NCBI GenBank assembly: GCA_902749685.1
Contig: CACVKW010001176.1
Location: forward strand, 1 to 39,693
Source: Olavius sp. associated proteobacterium Delta 1
GTDB taxonomy: Bacteria > Desulfobacterota > Desulfobacteria > Desulfobacterales > JAFDCJ01
Reading direction: 5' to 3'
Length of the DNA: 39,693 nt
How positions within the stretch are numbered: position 1 is the first letter of the stretch; each line of letters starts with the position of its first letter. A model generated the notes under the pieces. The model saw only the letters and a list, made by a program, of their open reading frames with translations, did no database searches and had not been told where the DNA came from. A program made the position numbers and the translations under genes. Shown here piece after piece: positions 15,565-23,440 of this stretch.

Positions 15565-16773
15565 TTAGCGGTTTTGTCTTAACTTATCAAGATCGAAACT
15601 GGAATGCCTGCGAAAATATGGCCACAAATTTGCCAGACCGAATATCGGACCCGGCACCAGAAACAGGAAAATATATTTCGGACCAAAAAAATTAATTAAA
15701 AAACTGGTGAGTTGGATACTGAGGATTGTGATGAAAAATCCGATGCTGGTTACAATCGTAAGGGCAGAGCCGACAAGTTCGCTGGGGGCCGTTTGAGCTA
15801 TCAAGGCCGAGAACTGTGGAGAATCGCCTATCACCATGATGCCCCACAAAACGAGAAATCCAATAAATATTTCTACCGGAGCATGAAATAAAAATGGAGA
15901 CAGCAAGCAGCAAATCCCCGATACCGACAGCTGAAAAAAGGCCACCGACGGGCTGCCCAGTTTTAGTGACAAATGGCCTCCGATAATGCATCCGAGGCAT
16001 CCGATGGCAATTACGCAAAAAGACCAGAGCGGTACATTCAATGATTGTCCGGATGCTGCGGCGTAGGCACTGATGAGCACCGGCAGAAATGCCCACAGTG
16101 TGTACAGCTCCCACATATGACCAAAATATCCAAACGATACGGAGCGCAGATCTCTCGATCGAAATATGATAATAAATGCTCTAGGATTAAACTTGGTTCC
16201 TTTTGCCAGGTAAGGACCATCCGGTACCATTAAGAGCATTAACATTGCCCCGACTATCGATATTGCGGAAATCGTCAGCATCACGCTGTCCCAGGCAACC
16301 GACTGACCGCTGCTTTTCAGTAAATGCGGAAATGCGGTTCCCACTACCAGGGCACCAACCAGATAGCCCATGGCCCGTCCCAGGCCTTGCCGATACCACC
16401 CGGCCGCTATTTTCATGCCGACCGGATATATACCGGCCAGGAAAAAGCCGGTGATAAAGCGGAACACCAGCAACGAGATCAAACCGTTGGCTGCCAGATA
16501 GATGCCCAGGTTGGACAGGGAACCGAGCAATGAACAGATAAAAAAAACAATGCGGGGAGAGAATCGATCTGAAATGGTAAAAAATGCAAATATAAGCGTT
16601 CCGCTAATGAATCCCAGCTGAACCGAGGAGGTCATATAGCTCAGTGCGGCATCGCCGAGTCCCCACGCCTGCTGCAAGTCCCCTAAAACAGCGTTACTGG
16701 CAAACCAGAGTGAGGTTCCCGTAAACTGAGAAACGATAATAACCGGCAATATCCACAATGATCGCTCTTTCAC
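15565..16773 (-). CDS. MFS transporter, 12 TM
   Basis: A 402-residue major facilitator with about twelve hydrophobic segments. The N-terminal region WILPVIIVSQFTGTSLWF and the loop-2 region SDRFSPRI (a degenerate MFS motif A) are visible, and ITGFFLAGIYPVGMKIAAGW is typical of the fifth helix. The substrate is unknown. It starts with GTG 16773 and overlaps the stop of gene 16770-17594 by four bases (GTGA), which indicates coupling. The cupin gene follows. Related carriers annotated as nitrate/sialate/multidrug type exist, but none can be preferred. Confidence 0.85.
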   Translation of the reverse strand: MKERSLWILPVIIVSQFTGTSLWFASNAVLGDLQQAWGLGDAALSYMTSSVQLGFISGTLIFAFFTISDRFSPRIVFFICSLLGSLSNLGIYLAANGLISLLVFRFITGFFLAGIYPVGMKIAAGWYRQGLGRAMGYLVGALVVGTAFPHLLKSSGQSVAWDSVMLTISAISIVGAMLMLLMVPDGPYLAKGTKFNPRAFIIIFRSRDLRSVSFGYFGHMWELYTLWAFLPVLISAYAAASGQSLNVPLWSFCVIAIGCLGCIIGGHLSLKLGSPSVAFFQLSVSGICCLLSPFLFHAPVEIFIGFLVLWGIMVIGDSPQFSALIAQTAPSELVGSALTIVTSIGFFITILSIQLTSFLINFFGPKYIFLFLVPGPIFGLANLWPYFRRHSSFDLDKLRQNR

Positions 16774-17594
16774 GATGCAGTTCCGGCAGGGGACGGGTCT
16801 TCGTTTCCAATTTCATCGAACCCGGGTCTCACAAATGCCCTGGCATCGGGGAACTTATTTTCGGTTCGCCGGCGCAGGCGGTCAAGATGGGTTATAACGA
16901 CCAGAATATTTTCTTTCTGGTCGGGAAAGTATTTAATCATTTTGCCCCAGGCACTGATGGAGCGATCCATCCCAATCAAGGCAACTTTTGTCGAACCGTC
17001 AGAATCTTTGGGGAAACCGTTCTGTATCTCAAATTCTTCGTCTTGAGAACTGTGGATGGCTCTTTGAACTTTGACATAAATCTGGTGCTGGTACCATCGA
17101 ATGACTGCCACAGAATCGATCAATGTGACCGTATCCTCCTGGGAATACGATTCGGAAGAATCGGCTTCATACATGGCCGCCAGCTGGCTGGCATCATCTT
17201 CAAAGATGTAAACATTGTCATTGAACCAGTTTTCCACGATGTCTATATATGAGTTTGCCATATGGGTTGTCATGTGAACCACAGGCTTTTCTTCGAAACG
17301 ATCATCCAATTCCTCACTATCATCGATATCAAGTGAATCAAGGTCGATCCCCCTTTCCTCAGCCATTTCTTTCAACATCGTCATTGTTTCCTGGAGGGTT
17401 TCACTCAATTTTTGCCAGAAAACCTCGTTTGACAGATCACCGTTCTGAAGATCGCCGAATTTTTCCTCACTTATTTCAAAATTTAGACAGCGCGAGGTAA
17501 ATGGACACCGTTCGCACCATCGATCGCAGTAATTGTAGATTCCAGGGATGTGGTTGGAATCTTTGTTATATTTTTGAAAGGTTTTTTTTGCCAT
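16770..17594 (-). CDS. Uncharacterised protein with CxxxCxxCxxxxxC N-terminal motif
   Basis: About 274 residues. It opens with YCDRWCERCPFTSRCLNF, a four-cysteine cluster likely to bind zinc or an iron-sulfur centre. The middle is rich in Asp/Glu (DIDDSEELDDRFEE) and helical, with several Trp (IVENWFNDN, VIRWYQHQI). No membrane segment. I have seen similar proteins annotated only as hypothetical. The start is put at ATG 17594 (AKKTFQKYNKD); the frame is open upstream to a TTG but without a good start. It is translationally coupled to the MFS carrier, so it may be a regulator or partner; that is inference. Confidence 0.65.
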   Translation of the reverse strand: MAKKTFQKYNKDSNHIPGIYNYCDRWCERCPFTSRCLNFEISEEKFGDLQNGDLSNEVFWQKLSETLQETMTMLKEMAEERGIDLDSLDIDDSEELDDRFEEKPVVHMTTHMANSYIDIVENWFNDNVYIFEDDASQLAAMYEADSSESYSQEDTVTLIDSVAVIRWYQHQIYVKVQRAIHSSQDEEFEIQNGFPKDSDGSTKVALIGMDRSISAWGKMIKYFPDQKENILVVITHLDRLRRRTENKFPDARAFVRPGFDEIGNEDPSPAGTAS

Positions 17595-17723
17595 TGATTG
17601 GAGATGCCCCCTTGTAAAAACAGTTGCGGGTTCGGTCGATCGATTCGAAAACAATATATCACAAATCAATATGTTCCCCAAATACTACTTACAGCGTATG
17701 ATTTTAGCCTTTCTAAAATAAGT

Positions 17724-17961
17724 TAGCCACGAATTGACACGAATTACCACGAATTTTTGAAACAGATAATAGCAGTGACAACTATATGGAACAATTTTAT
17801 GATTGCCATTTAAAGTCCTCAGCGACGGGGTTGCAGGTTCAACTTATCAAGCATTGAAGTGCATTTGTCTGTCTCCGCTATTTGCCGAAAAATCCATCTT
17901 ATCCCGTGCAACGCAGCGGGTGGCAGCTGTTTTCGTGAAAATTCGTGCTAATTCGTGGCTA
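17724..17961. repeat. Inverted pair of CACGAATT repeats flanking ~175 bp
   Basis: Three CACGAATT words spaced 10 bases apart (17724-17757) face an inverted set (TTCGTGAAA ATTCGTGCTA ATTCGTGGCTA, 17932-17961). Unlike the other arrays this one has a 10-base period. The enclosed DNA has no supported gene. Confidence 0.75.
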
Positions 17962-17973
17962 TTTTAAAACATC

Positions 17974-18849
17974 TCAATTGTCACCTTTAGCCGACTTCCG
18001 CTGTCGGAGTCCAATCGCATGCATGCGATAGGTCGGTTGCGGTTGATCCGGCAAATCGGCAGTCGTGGGATCTGTGATCCCCGTGCCGACCAGCACAGAG
18101 GCCAGACCGAAGGTGTTGGCACCGCGAATGTCGGTTTCCAATTGGTCACCGATCATCACCATATTTCTGGTGCCGCTGCGCCTCAAGGCCTCCTGGAAAA
18201 TCTCGACATTAGGCTTGCCCAGTCGTTTAAAACACAGGCCCGGGCGGCCGGGATACCGCAGCTGCAGTGCTGCCTCAAATATCAAAGCAATGCTTCCGCT
18301 TGTAATTCCGAAGGCCCGGTCAGCTTTGGGGTAGATCAAATCCGGATTGGGCAGCACCAGGTGAATTTTTTCCTGGCGTTCCACTTTGTGAAAAAGCTCC
18401 GTTAAAATAATATCCAAGGTTTCAACGAAAGGAAAACCGGCCTCATCTCCGATGACGACGACATCGAATCCGGTTGCAGGTGACACCACCTTACCGCCCG
18501 CATCGCTGACGTACCGTGCGCTGTCGTCAGGGCCCAGCACGACGCAGCGGGCACCCGACAGGTTGTGAATTTTAAAGTGGTTTTTGAGCAGCCCGCCTGA
18601 GGTGATAATCCGCTCCGGATCTATTGCCAGACCGTAGCGTTGATACCGGTTTGCAGCTGTCTGCGGTAATTTTGACGCATCGTTGGTCAACAGGTAGTAC
18701 GGCTTACGGGTGCGGTTGAGTTCGTCGATCAAACCGGCAGCGCCGGGAAGCGCGCCGGAGGGGTTGACCAGGACACCGTAAGCATCCAGCAGCATCACCG
18801 GATAGTGCGCGATTAGTTCTTCGATGGTGATTTCCTGGGGGGCGGTCAT
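17974..18849 (-). CDS. HAD superfamily (type IIA, NagD-like) protein
   Basis: A 291-residue haloacid-dehalogenase-fold hydrolase of the IIA group (capped C2 type; sugar-phosphate or nucleotide phosphatases). Motif I is LLDAYGVLV with nucleophile Asp22 but Tyr24 in place of the usual second Asp. Motif II is LLTNDAS, and motif IV is MIGDQLETDIRGAN with the metal-binding Asp pair. The Tyr/Trp change in motif I is known in the TIGR01459-like branch (DLWGV) and may reduce phosphatase activity. ATG 18849 is the first Met. It is monocistronic, between repeat-rich spacers. Confidence 0.85.
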   Translation of the reverse strand: MTAPQEITIEELIAHYPVMLLDAYGVLVNPSGALPGAAGLIDELNRTRKPYYLLTNDASKLPQTAANRYQRYGLAIDPERIITSGGLLKNHFKIHNLSGARCVVLGPDDSARYVSDAGGKVVSPATGFDVVVIGDEAGFPFVETLDIILTELFHKVERQEKIHLVLPNPDLIYPKADRAFGITSGSIALIFEAALQLRYPGRPGLCFKRLGKPNVEIFQEALRRSGTRNMVMIGDQLETDIRGANTFGLASVLVGTGITDPTTADLPDQPQPTYRMHAIGLRQRKSAKGDN

Positions 18850-18987
18850 TTACCTCTCCACAAGTTCAGGTTGCATTAAAATCTGTCGGCCCTGTTCTTA
18901 TACCTCAAACTCCCTTAACTGCTAAACCCTGGTAAGAAACCAGACGAAGTTAAAAGCGAATCACGCTGAAGACGTGATCTAAAGGCC

Positions 18988-19095
18988 GCAGAATCGCAGA
19001 ATATCGAATATCGAAGGATGGAACCGCTTCGCTGACTCTTTTTTTTAAAATAGACAGAATACCTTACTTCGACATTCGACATTCGACATTCATTT
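18988..19095. repeat. Inverted pair of heptad arrays
   Basis: Left arm words GCAGAAT, ATCGAAT, ATCGAAG (18988-19022) are roughly complementary to right arm words TACTTCG, ACATTCG, ACATTCG, ACATTCA (19057-19095). Both keep 7-base phase, with ~35 bases between. Confidence 0.7.
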
Positions 19096-19105
19096 TTCGA
19101 TATTT

Positions 19106-19130
19106 ATCCGCCTCCGGAGGATTCGCTTTT
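19106..19130. repeat. Second copy of CCGCCTCCGG palindrome
   Basis: ATCCGCCTCCGGAGGAT followed by TCGCTTTT nearly repeats the half-element at 132-156 that is inserted in the transposase relic. Confidence 0.6.
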
Positions 19131-19203
19131 TCAGAGTTTCATTTTCGATTAACCTGGCCGCTGTCCAGGCCAGGGGCCAGGTTGAACTCTGAATCTCTGA
19201 ACG
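19128..19203. repeat. Inverted repeat with heptad-like words
   Basis: CAGAGTTTCA...TAACCTGGCC on the left is answered by GGCCAGGTTGAACTCTGA...CTCTG on the right. The right arm reads GTTGAAC, TCTGAAT, CTCTGAA in 7-base steps. Confidence 0.55.
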
Positions 19204-19210
19204 CTTGTTT

Positions 19211-20020
19211 TCAGCGTCTTCTCGGGCAATGGGGTAGAGCGCCATCGGTTGCGATGTCAATCGTAGCCGCCTCCATGCACTCCCGGGGATCACAGCAGGT
19301 GTAACATACCCGCTTGAAGGCGGTAACTTCCCGCAGTTTGATGCGGGGCGTAAGATAGCTGTCTTTTAGCGGCTCTTCACGCAAAAGACCGGCACTGAGA
19401 TATATGGCTGGATATTTCTCCTTGAGATATCACCCGGTTCCCATAACGGTTCCGCCCGTGCCCACACCGGCAACCAGGGCGTCGGGATTCAGGGACCGGA
19501 ATCTCAGTTGCCACCAGATTTCGGGGCCGGTAGACCGATAGTGGGCTTCGCTGTTGTCCTGGTTCGAAAACTGCCGGGGGAGGAAAGCATTTTGTTCCCT
19601 TTGGGCCAGGTCTTCGGCTCGCTGGATACTGCCAAGAAACCCGCCCTGCTCGCTGCTTACAAGAACAATATCCGCCCCCAGTCCCCGGATAAGATTGATC
19701 CGCTCTTCACTCATCCAGTCCGGCATGAAAATACTCACCGGGTGGCCTAATGCCCGGCCGATTGCAGAAAATGAAATGCCCGTGTTACCGCTGGTCGCCT
19801 CAATGATACGGTCACCCGGTTTGAGAATGTTTCTGGCGTAGCCCTGCTCCATGATATGCAGTGCCATGCGATCCTTGATGCTGCCGGTCATATTGAGGTT
19901 TTCAGCTTTGGCATAGATCGTGCTGTAGCGGCCTTGAAAGGCAAAATCAAGAGCCAGAAGCGGTGTGTTGCCGATCAGGCTGGTTAGTCCTCTGATTCTG
20001 CGTTGATTATTATTCTTCAC
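19211..20020 (-). pseudogene. Cysteine synthase gene with nonsense codon and lost 3' half
   Basis: The product starts as an O-acetylserine sulfhydrylase-type PLP enzyme: TSLIGNTPLL, PLP lysine in NMTGSIKDRMA, EATSGNTGIS phosphate loop, and VAGVGTGGTVMGTG near residue 190. A TGA (19430-19432) then stops it, yet the same frame continues YLKEKYPAI as in intact homologues, where this position is usually Arg (CGA to TGA would explain it). After that the sequence leaves the family and ends with an unrecognised Cys-rich tail (CYTCCDPREC) at TGA 19211. So the gene has a nonsense mutation plus a 3' replacement or deletion. The start is GTG 20020 with AGGAG, overlapping the MFS stop. Confidence 0.75.
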
Positions 20021-21291
20021 TAATCAGGTTCTCCTATTATGTTATTTGTGGGACTCAACACCAGCGTCTCTTTCAAAAACACTGCCGCCACTAGAGACAG
20101 TGTGGCCCCGGCCAGGCAAATCAAAAACATATATTGGTATCCGACCGTTGCGTACGGGGTCTGACCGTGACTTTGCGCGGTCAATACGGCCCCGATCAGG
20201 ATTTGAAAAAATGTGGCCCCGGCAAACGGAAAGAGGTTGACCATGCCCACGGAGGTCCCGGATATAGCGATGGGAAACGACTCCTTGGATACGGTCGCGA
20301 TGACCGGGCCGATAGCGCCTCCGGTAACAAAAAATAATAAGAATAATGTGTATAGTGCCGGCAGGGATAAGGTGTCCACAAACCAGCTCAACAGCCCGCA
20401 GGCGGCCATTAACGCCATGCTGCAGCCGATAAGTACCGGTTTGCGGCCAAAACGGTTGCCGAGCCAGCCGAATAAGGGGCTGCCGAAAATCAGCGCCAGG
20501 GCAAAGGTGGACAGCACCCCGCCGGCGGCTGTTTTGCTGAGACCGTAAACGTGCATGAGATAGGGGCCGCCCCACAATCCGCCGACGGCAAATGATATCC
20601 CGATTACGCAAAACGCCCAGATGCCGATGGGCCAGAAACGACGGGAAAAGACCACCATCTTGAGGCCCTGCGCCAGGCCGATTTTTTCGACAGGCGCCGC
20701 ATCTGCCGCCTTTATCGGGGCGAGATCCATCTCAGCCGGTCGATTGCGCACAAAGCCATAAACAAGACCGGCCATCACCAGGGTAACTGCCCCGACGCCG
20801 ACCAGCGTCATGCGCCAGCCGATGAGATTGCTGATCCATGCCAGGGGGGCGCTGGAAGAAAGCGCTCCGACACCGCCCATCACCATAAAGGCGGCCCCCA
20901 TAATGATAAACTGGCGCACGGTAAACCATTCAGACAACAGTTTAAAATTGCAGACAAAAACGGTTGATACACCGATTCCGACCAGAATTCGGCCCAGTAC
21001 CGCCACGGGCAAACTCGGTGCAACCCCCATCAATATGGAGCCGATGCCGGCCAGAATAAAAAATGAAGCGACGGTCTTGCGAGGACCCCACGAGTCGGCC
21101 ATCAGGCCGGTGGGCAGTTGCATGATGGCATAAGAGTAAAAATAGGCCGAACCCAGCACTCCCAGCAGGGTACCGGTGAGGCCGAATGAGGCTTGAATGT
21201 CAAGGGCAATGACCGCCGGGCACAGACGATGAAAAAAAACCAGGACGTAGCACAAAAAAATAAGCAGGCAGATGAAATAGCGATATGCGAT
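20020..21291 (-). CDS. MFS transporter, 12 TM, unusual start
   Basis: A major facilitator with about twelve membrane segments; loop 2-3 carries LMADSWGPRKTV (motif A type) and the second half has GWLGNRFGRKPV. The substrate is unknown. The nearest standard start is TTG 21255, but that would cut into helix 1 (YFICLLIFLCYVLVFFH). The frame is open to 21303, and an ATC codon at 21291 lies 8 bases after AAGGGG. I therefore suggest initiation there, or that an ATG was lost (an ACG is two codons earlier). Cysteine synthase (now broken) is coupled downstream, which hints that the carrier handled a related compound. Confidence 0.8.
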   Translation of the reverse strand: MAYRYFICLLIFLCYVLVFFHRLCPAVIALDIQASFGLTGTLLGVLGSAYFYSYAIMQLPTGLMADSWGPRKTVASFFILAGIGSILMGVAPSLPVAVLGRILVGIGVSTVFVCNFKLLSEWFTVRQFIIMGAAFMVMGGVGALSSSAPLAWISNLIGWRMTLVGVGAVTLVMAGLVYGFVRNRPAEMDLAPIKAADAAPVEKIGLAQGLKMVVFSRRFWPIGIWAFCVIGISFAVGGLWGGPYLMHVYGLSKTAAGGVLSTFALALIFGSPLFGWLGNRFGRKPVLIGCSMALMAACGLLSWFVDTLSLPALYTLFLLFFVTGGAIGPVIATVSKESFPIAISGTSVGMVNLFPFAGATFFQILIGAVLTAQSHGQTPYATVGYQYMFLICLAGATLSLVAAVFLKETLVLSPTNNIIGEPD

Positions 21292-21603
21292 GGCCGTATC
21301 CCCTTAGTAATTATTATTGTGCATTTTGTGGCAAGATTTTTTCGTGAAACAATCAAGTTGCCCAAAGAAATGCCTAAAGTTGAGGTATTCTATCGATATT
21401 ATAAAGAGAAAAAGGCAAGGTATGGAATTATACCCACTTGCTGATTTCTTATTTTTCATGCTGAAAATATCAGACGTTTATAATAATGACGGAGCGAGGC
21501 GACATCAACAAATATTCAATTTGCAATCTTCAATTTTCAATTCTCCGCCCTTGGTGGATCCGGGTTAGCGATTTTCCGGCTTTATTCGGGCGGAACCAGG
21601 CGC
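21292..21603. other. Intergenic region with one heptad array
   Basis: About 310 bases of AT-rich DNA upstream of the MFS gene. Apart from the array at 21506-21547, I see no gene, terminator or convincing promoter. Confidence 0.5.
21506..21547. repeat. Heptad-phased repeat array
   Basis: CAACAAA, TATTCAA, TTTGCAA, TCTTCAA, TTTTCAA and TTCTCCG in 7-base phase. The TTCAA words also occur in the pair at 7715-7837. Confidence 0.75.
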
Positions 21604-22050
21604 TTAACTTTGCCGGCTGCTTTTTTCAGCTTCTTTTTTTAATGCTTCATTCATTGCGATGAATCCGCTTTTTATATCGGTATCGAGACTTTTGCGAAAG
21701 ATTCCGACCAATATCCCATTAAATTTTTCTCGCTGAATAAATCGGGTGGCATTTTTTCCGGCTGTTTCAAGCTCAAATATATGTTCACCATCAAACAGGC
21801 CGGAAACAAAGAGGTGGCCCAGCCATCGGAATGCTTTTTCCGGCTCGACCAATTGCACGATTGGCTTAAACCGCATCGCACGTTTGCCGGGAGGACCAAG
21901 GACAACCTGCAGTTGTGCACCCTGGCAAAGTTCGCCCGAAACTTTGCGGATGAAAGGATTCCATTCCCCATGGCGGCTAAAGTCTGTTAATATCGACCAG
22001 ACCTCGTTAACCGCTGCATCAATTACAATTTCAGTTCGAATTTCTTTCAT
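21604..22050 (-). CDS. SRPBCC (START/Bet v1-like) domain protein
   Basis: 148 residues with the SRPBCC order: an N-terminal strand (EIRTEIVIDAAVNEVWSILTDF), SRHGEWNPFI, a middle beta sheet including LVEPEKAFRWLGHLF, and a long C-terminal helix (SGFIAMNEALKKEAEK). Such proteins bind hydrophobic ligands in an internal cavity and may act as cyclases or binding proteins. The ligand cannot be inferred. It lies 71 bases downstream of the YdjM-like gene and may belong to the leuC-leuD transcript. Confidence 0.82.
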   Translation of the reverse strand: MKEIRTEIVIDAAVNEVWSILTDFSRHGEWNPFIRKVSGELCQGAQLQVVLGPPGKRAMRFKPIVQLVEPEKAFRWLGHLFVSGLFDGEHIFELETAGKNATRFIQREKFNGILVGIFRKSLDTDIKSGFIAMNEALKKEAEKSSRQS

Positions 22051-22121
22051 TATTTATTTCCATTTACGGATCCGGTCACCTATAATCAGCGGAGGCGGAT
22101 GTCGAGAACATATTGCCGGTA

Positions 22122-22694
22122 TCACACCGCTATAGGTTCGCCAAATCTTCTGCGCAATCCGGCAACTAACGCTGTATCCGCCTTGAGTGAAATCATCTCG
22201 AGAGGAGAGTGGCCACGCTTCCAGGCTAAATACAAAGTGATTCCCAGAATCAACAGGGTAACCAGAATATTGGGCCACGCATTCAACTCCCACTGGCCCA
22301 CCCAGGTTAGTGTCCAGTCAGTTGAGAACGGGAAAAAATAAGGTATCGGCCACTGATAACCATCCGGTCCCCGTGAACCGACGAGGTCGCCGAGAAGGTG
22401 GAGATGGAATGCAATTAGAGCAAGAGCTGCGGAAACCCATCGTCTGATGCTCAGGGAAAAGACTACTGCCACCAGAATCAAGCCCAGTCCGAGGTTGTGT
22501 CCCAGGACGTGGTGGTATTTGCTATACCAGATCAAAGGCATGCTCGTGTTTTCAGTCAACAACTCAGCAATAATACCAACACCGTCCATATCCGGGATTA
22601 CACCGGACAATGTTACCAGAGCCCTGTCCCTGCGGGGAATGTCAGCTGTGTTTGCGACGGTCCAGCTTATCAGGAGATGGCTTGCCGGATTCAT
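22122..22694 (-). CDS. YdjM-like membrane-bound metal-dependent hydrolase
   Basis: A 190-residue inner-membrane protein with about four helices. Conserved His/Asp motifs are typical of the YdjM/LexA-regulated family (PF04307): SHLLISW at the N-terminus, GVIPDMDG, KYHHVLGHNLGLG and FHLHLLGDLVGS. A phospholipase-type hydrolase role has been suggested for relatives; no substrate is known. It starts 6 bases after the leuD stop, so it is probably on the same mRNA, although there is no evident metabolic link. Confidence 0.85.
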   Translation of the reverse strand: MNPASHLLISWTVANTADIPRRDRALVTLSGVIPDMDGVGIIAELLTENTSMPLIWYSKYHHVLGHNLGLGLILVAVVFSLSIRRWVSAALALIAFHLHLLGDLVGSRGPDGYQWPIPYFFPFSTDWTLTWVGQWELNAWPNILVTLLILGITLYLAWKRGHSPLEMISLKADTALVAGLRRRFGEPIAV

Positions 22695-22700
22695 TATTCA

Positions 22701-23333
22701 TTATAAAAAGGGATTGTGGGTTTCTTCAAATCGCGTGATATCGGACTCAAACTTGAGCGTTAGATCGATATCATCCAATCCGCTGATCAGCTGCTCTTTG
22801 TCTCCGGGTTCAATGCTAAATCTAAATATGGTTTTGCTGGCATCGTCAAGTTCAACCTGCTGTTCGATCAGGTCGACCGTTGCCTGTAAACCTTCGTTGG
22901 CTTCAAGATGCTCGAAAATGTGGTCCACTTCTGCTTCTGATAATTCGACGACCAGGACCCCGTTTTTGGTGGCATTCGTTCTGAATATATCGGCAAAGGC
23001 ATTGACCCGTTCACCATTGATTTCTTTCCAGGGGGCAATGATCACCTCATATCCGTCCTGGGCCAGGGCCCAGACCGCATGTTCCCGGCTGGAGCCGCAA
23101 CCGAAATTGTTGCGGGTAACCAGTATGGAACGACCCTCGAAACGGGGATGATTGAGCTCGAAGTCCGGGTCTTGGTTTCCGTCCGATTTGTAGCGCCAGT
23201 CAAAAAAAGCGTTCGGACCGTATCCGGTGCGACTGATCGATTTTAAAAACTGCTTGGGTATGATGGCATCAGTATCCACATTGGACCGGTTAAGGGTTGC
23301 GATAATGCCGGTGTGTTTTTTAAATGCTTTCAT
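22701..23333 (-). CDS. leuD: 3-isopropylmalate dehydratase, small subunit
   Basis: LeuD pairs with LeuC to isomerise 2-isopropylmalate to 3-isopropylmalate in leucine synthesis. The signature NVDTDAIIPKQFLK is at residues 18-31 and the swivel-domain loop NNFGCGSSREHAVWAL near residue 75; both are characteristic of the about 200-residue bacterial form. ATG 23333. The 107-base gap to leuC contains a heptad array, longer than usual between two subunit genes, so translation is not directly coupled. Confidence 0.96.
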   Translation of the reverse strand: MKAFKKHTGIIATLNRSNVDTDAIIPKQFLKSISRTGYGPNAFFDWRYKSDGNQDPDFELNHPRFEGRSILVTRNNFGCGSSREHAVWALAQDGYEVIIAPWKEINGERVNAFADIFRTNATKNGVLVVELSEAEVDHIFEHLEANEGLQATVDLIEQQVELDDASKTIFRFSIEPGDKEQLISGLDDIDLTLKFESDITRFEETHNPFL

Positions 23334-23397
23334 AATTATTCCTTATATATTTCCAATCCTTAATTTTATCAAAATGCTCCTCAGCGAAATGCGCCTG

Positions 23398-23440
23398 CAT
23401 CGAGCGGCCGGCATCCAGTAACCGGTAACGAGTATCCAGT
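23398..23440. repeat. Heptad array between leuC and leuD
   Basis: CATCGAG, CGGCCGG, CATCCAG, TAACCGG, TAACGAG and TATCCAG in 7-base phase start right after the leuC stop codon. The words resemble those at 5413-5461 and 34592-34626. The array would be inside the leuCD mRNA. Confidence 0.75.

Larger units (their letters stand above)
18850..19210. other. Intergenic region packed with repeats
   Basis: No supported gene. It holds heptad arrays at 18988-19022 and 19057-19095 in roughly inverse orientation, a palindrome (19106-19130) and another inverted pair (19128-19203). The small open frame across it is read through repeats. Confidence 0.5.

Noticed and set aside
19430..19432. TGA in cysteine synthase as selenocysteine
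   Set aside because: Homologues carry Arg here, not Cys, there is no convincing hairpin after it, and the gene is further damaged downstream.
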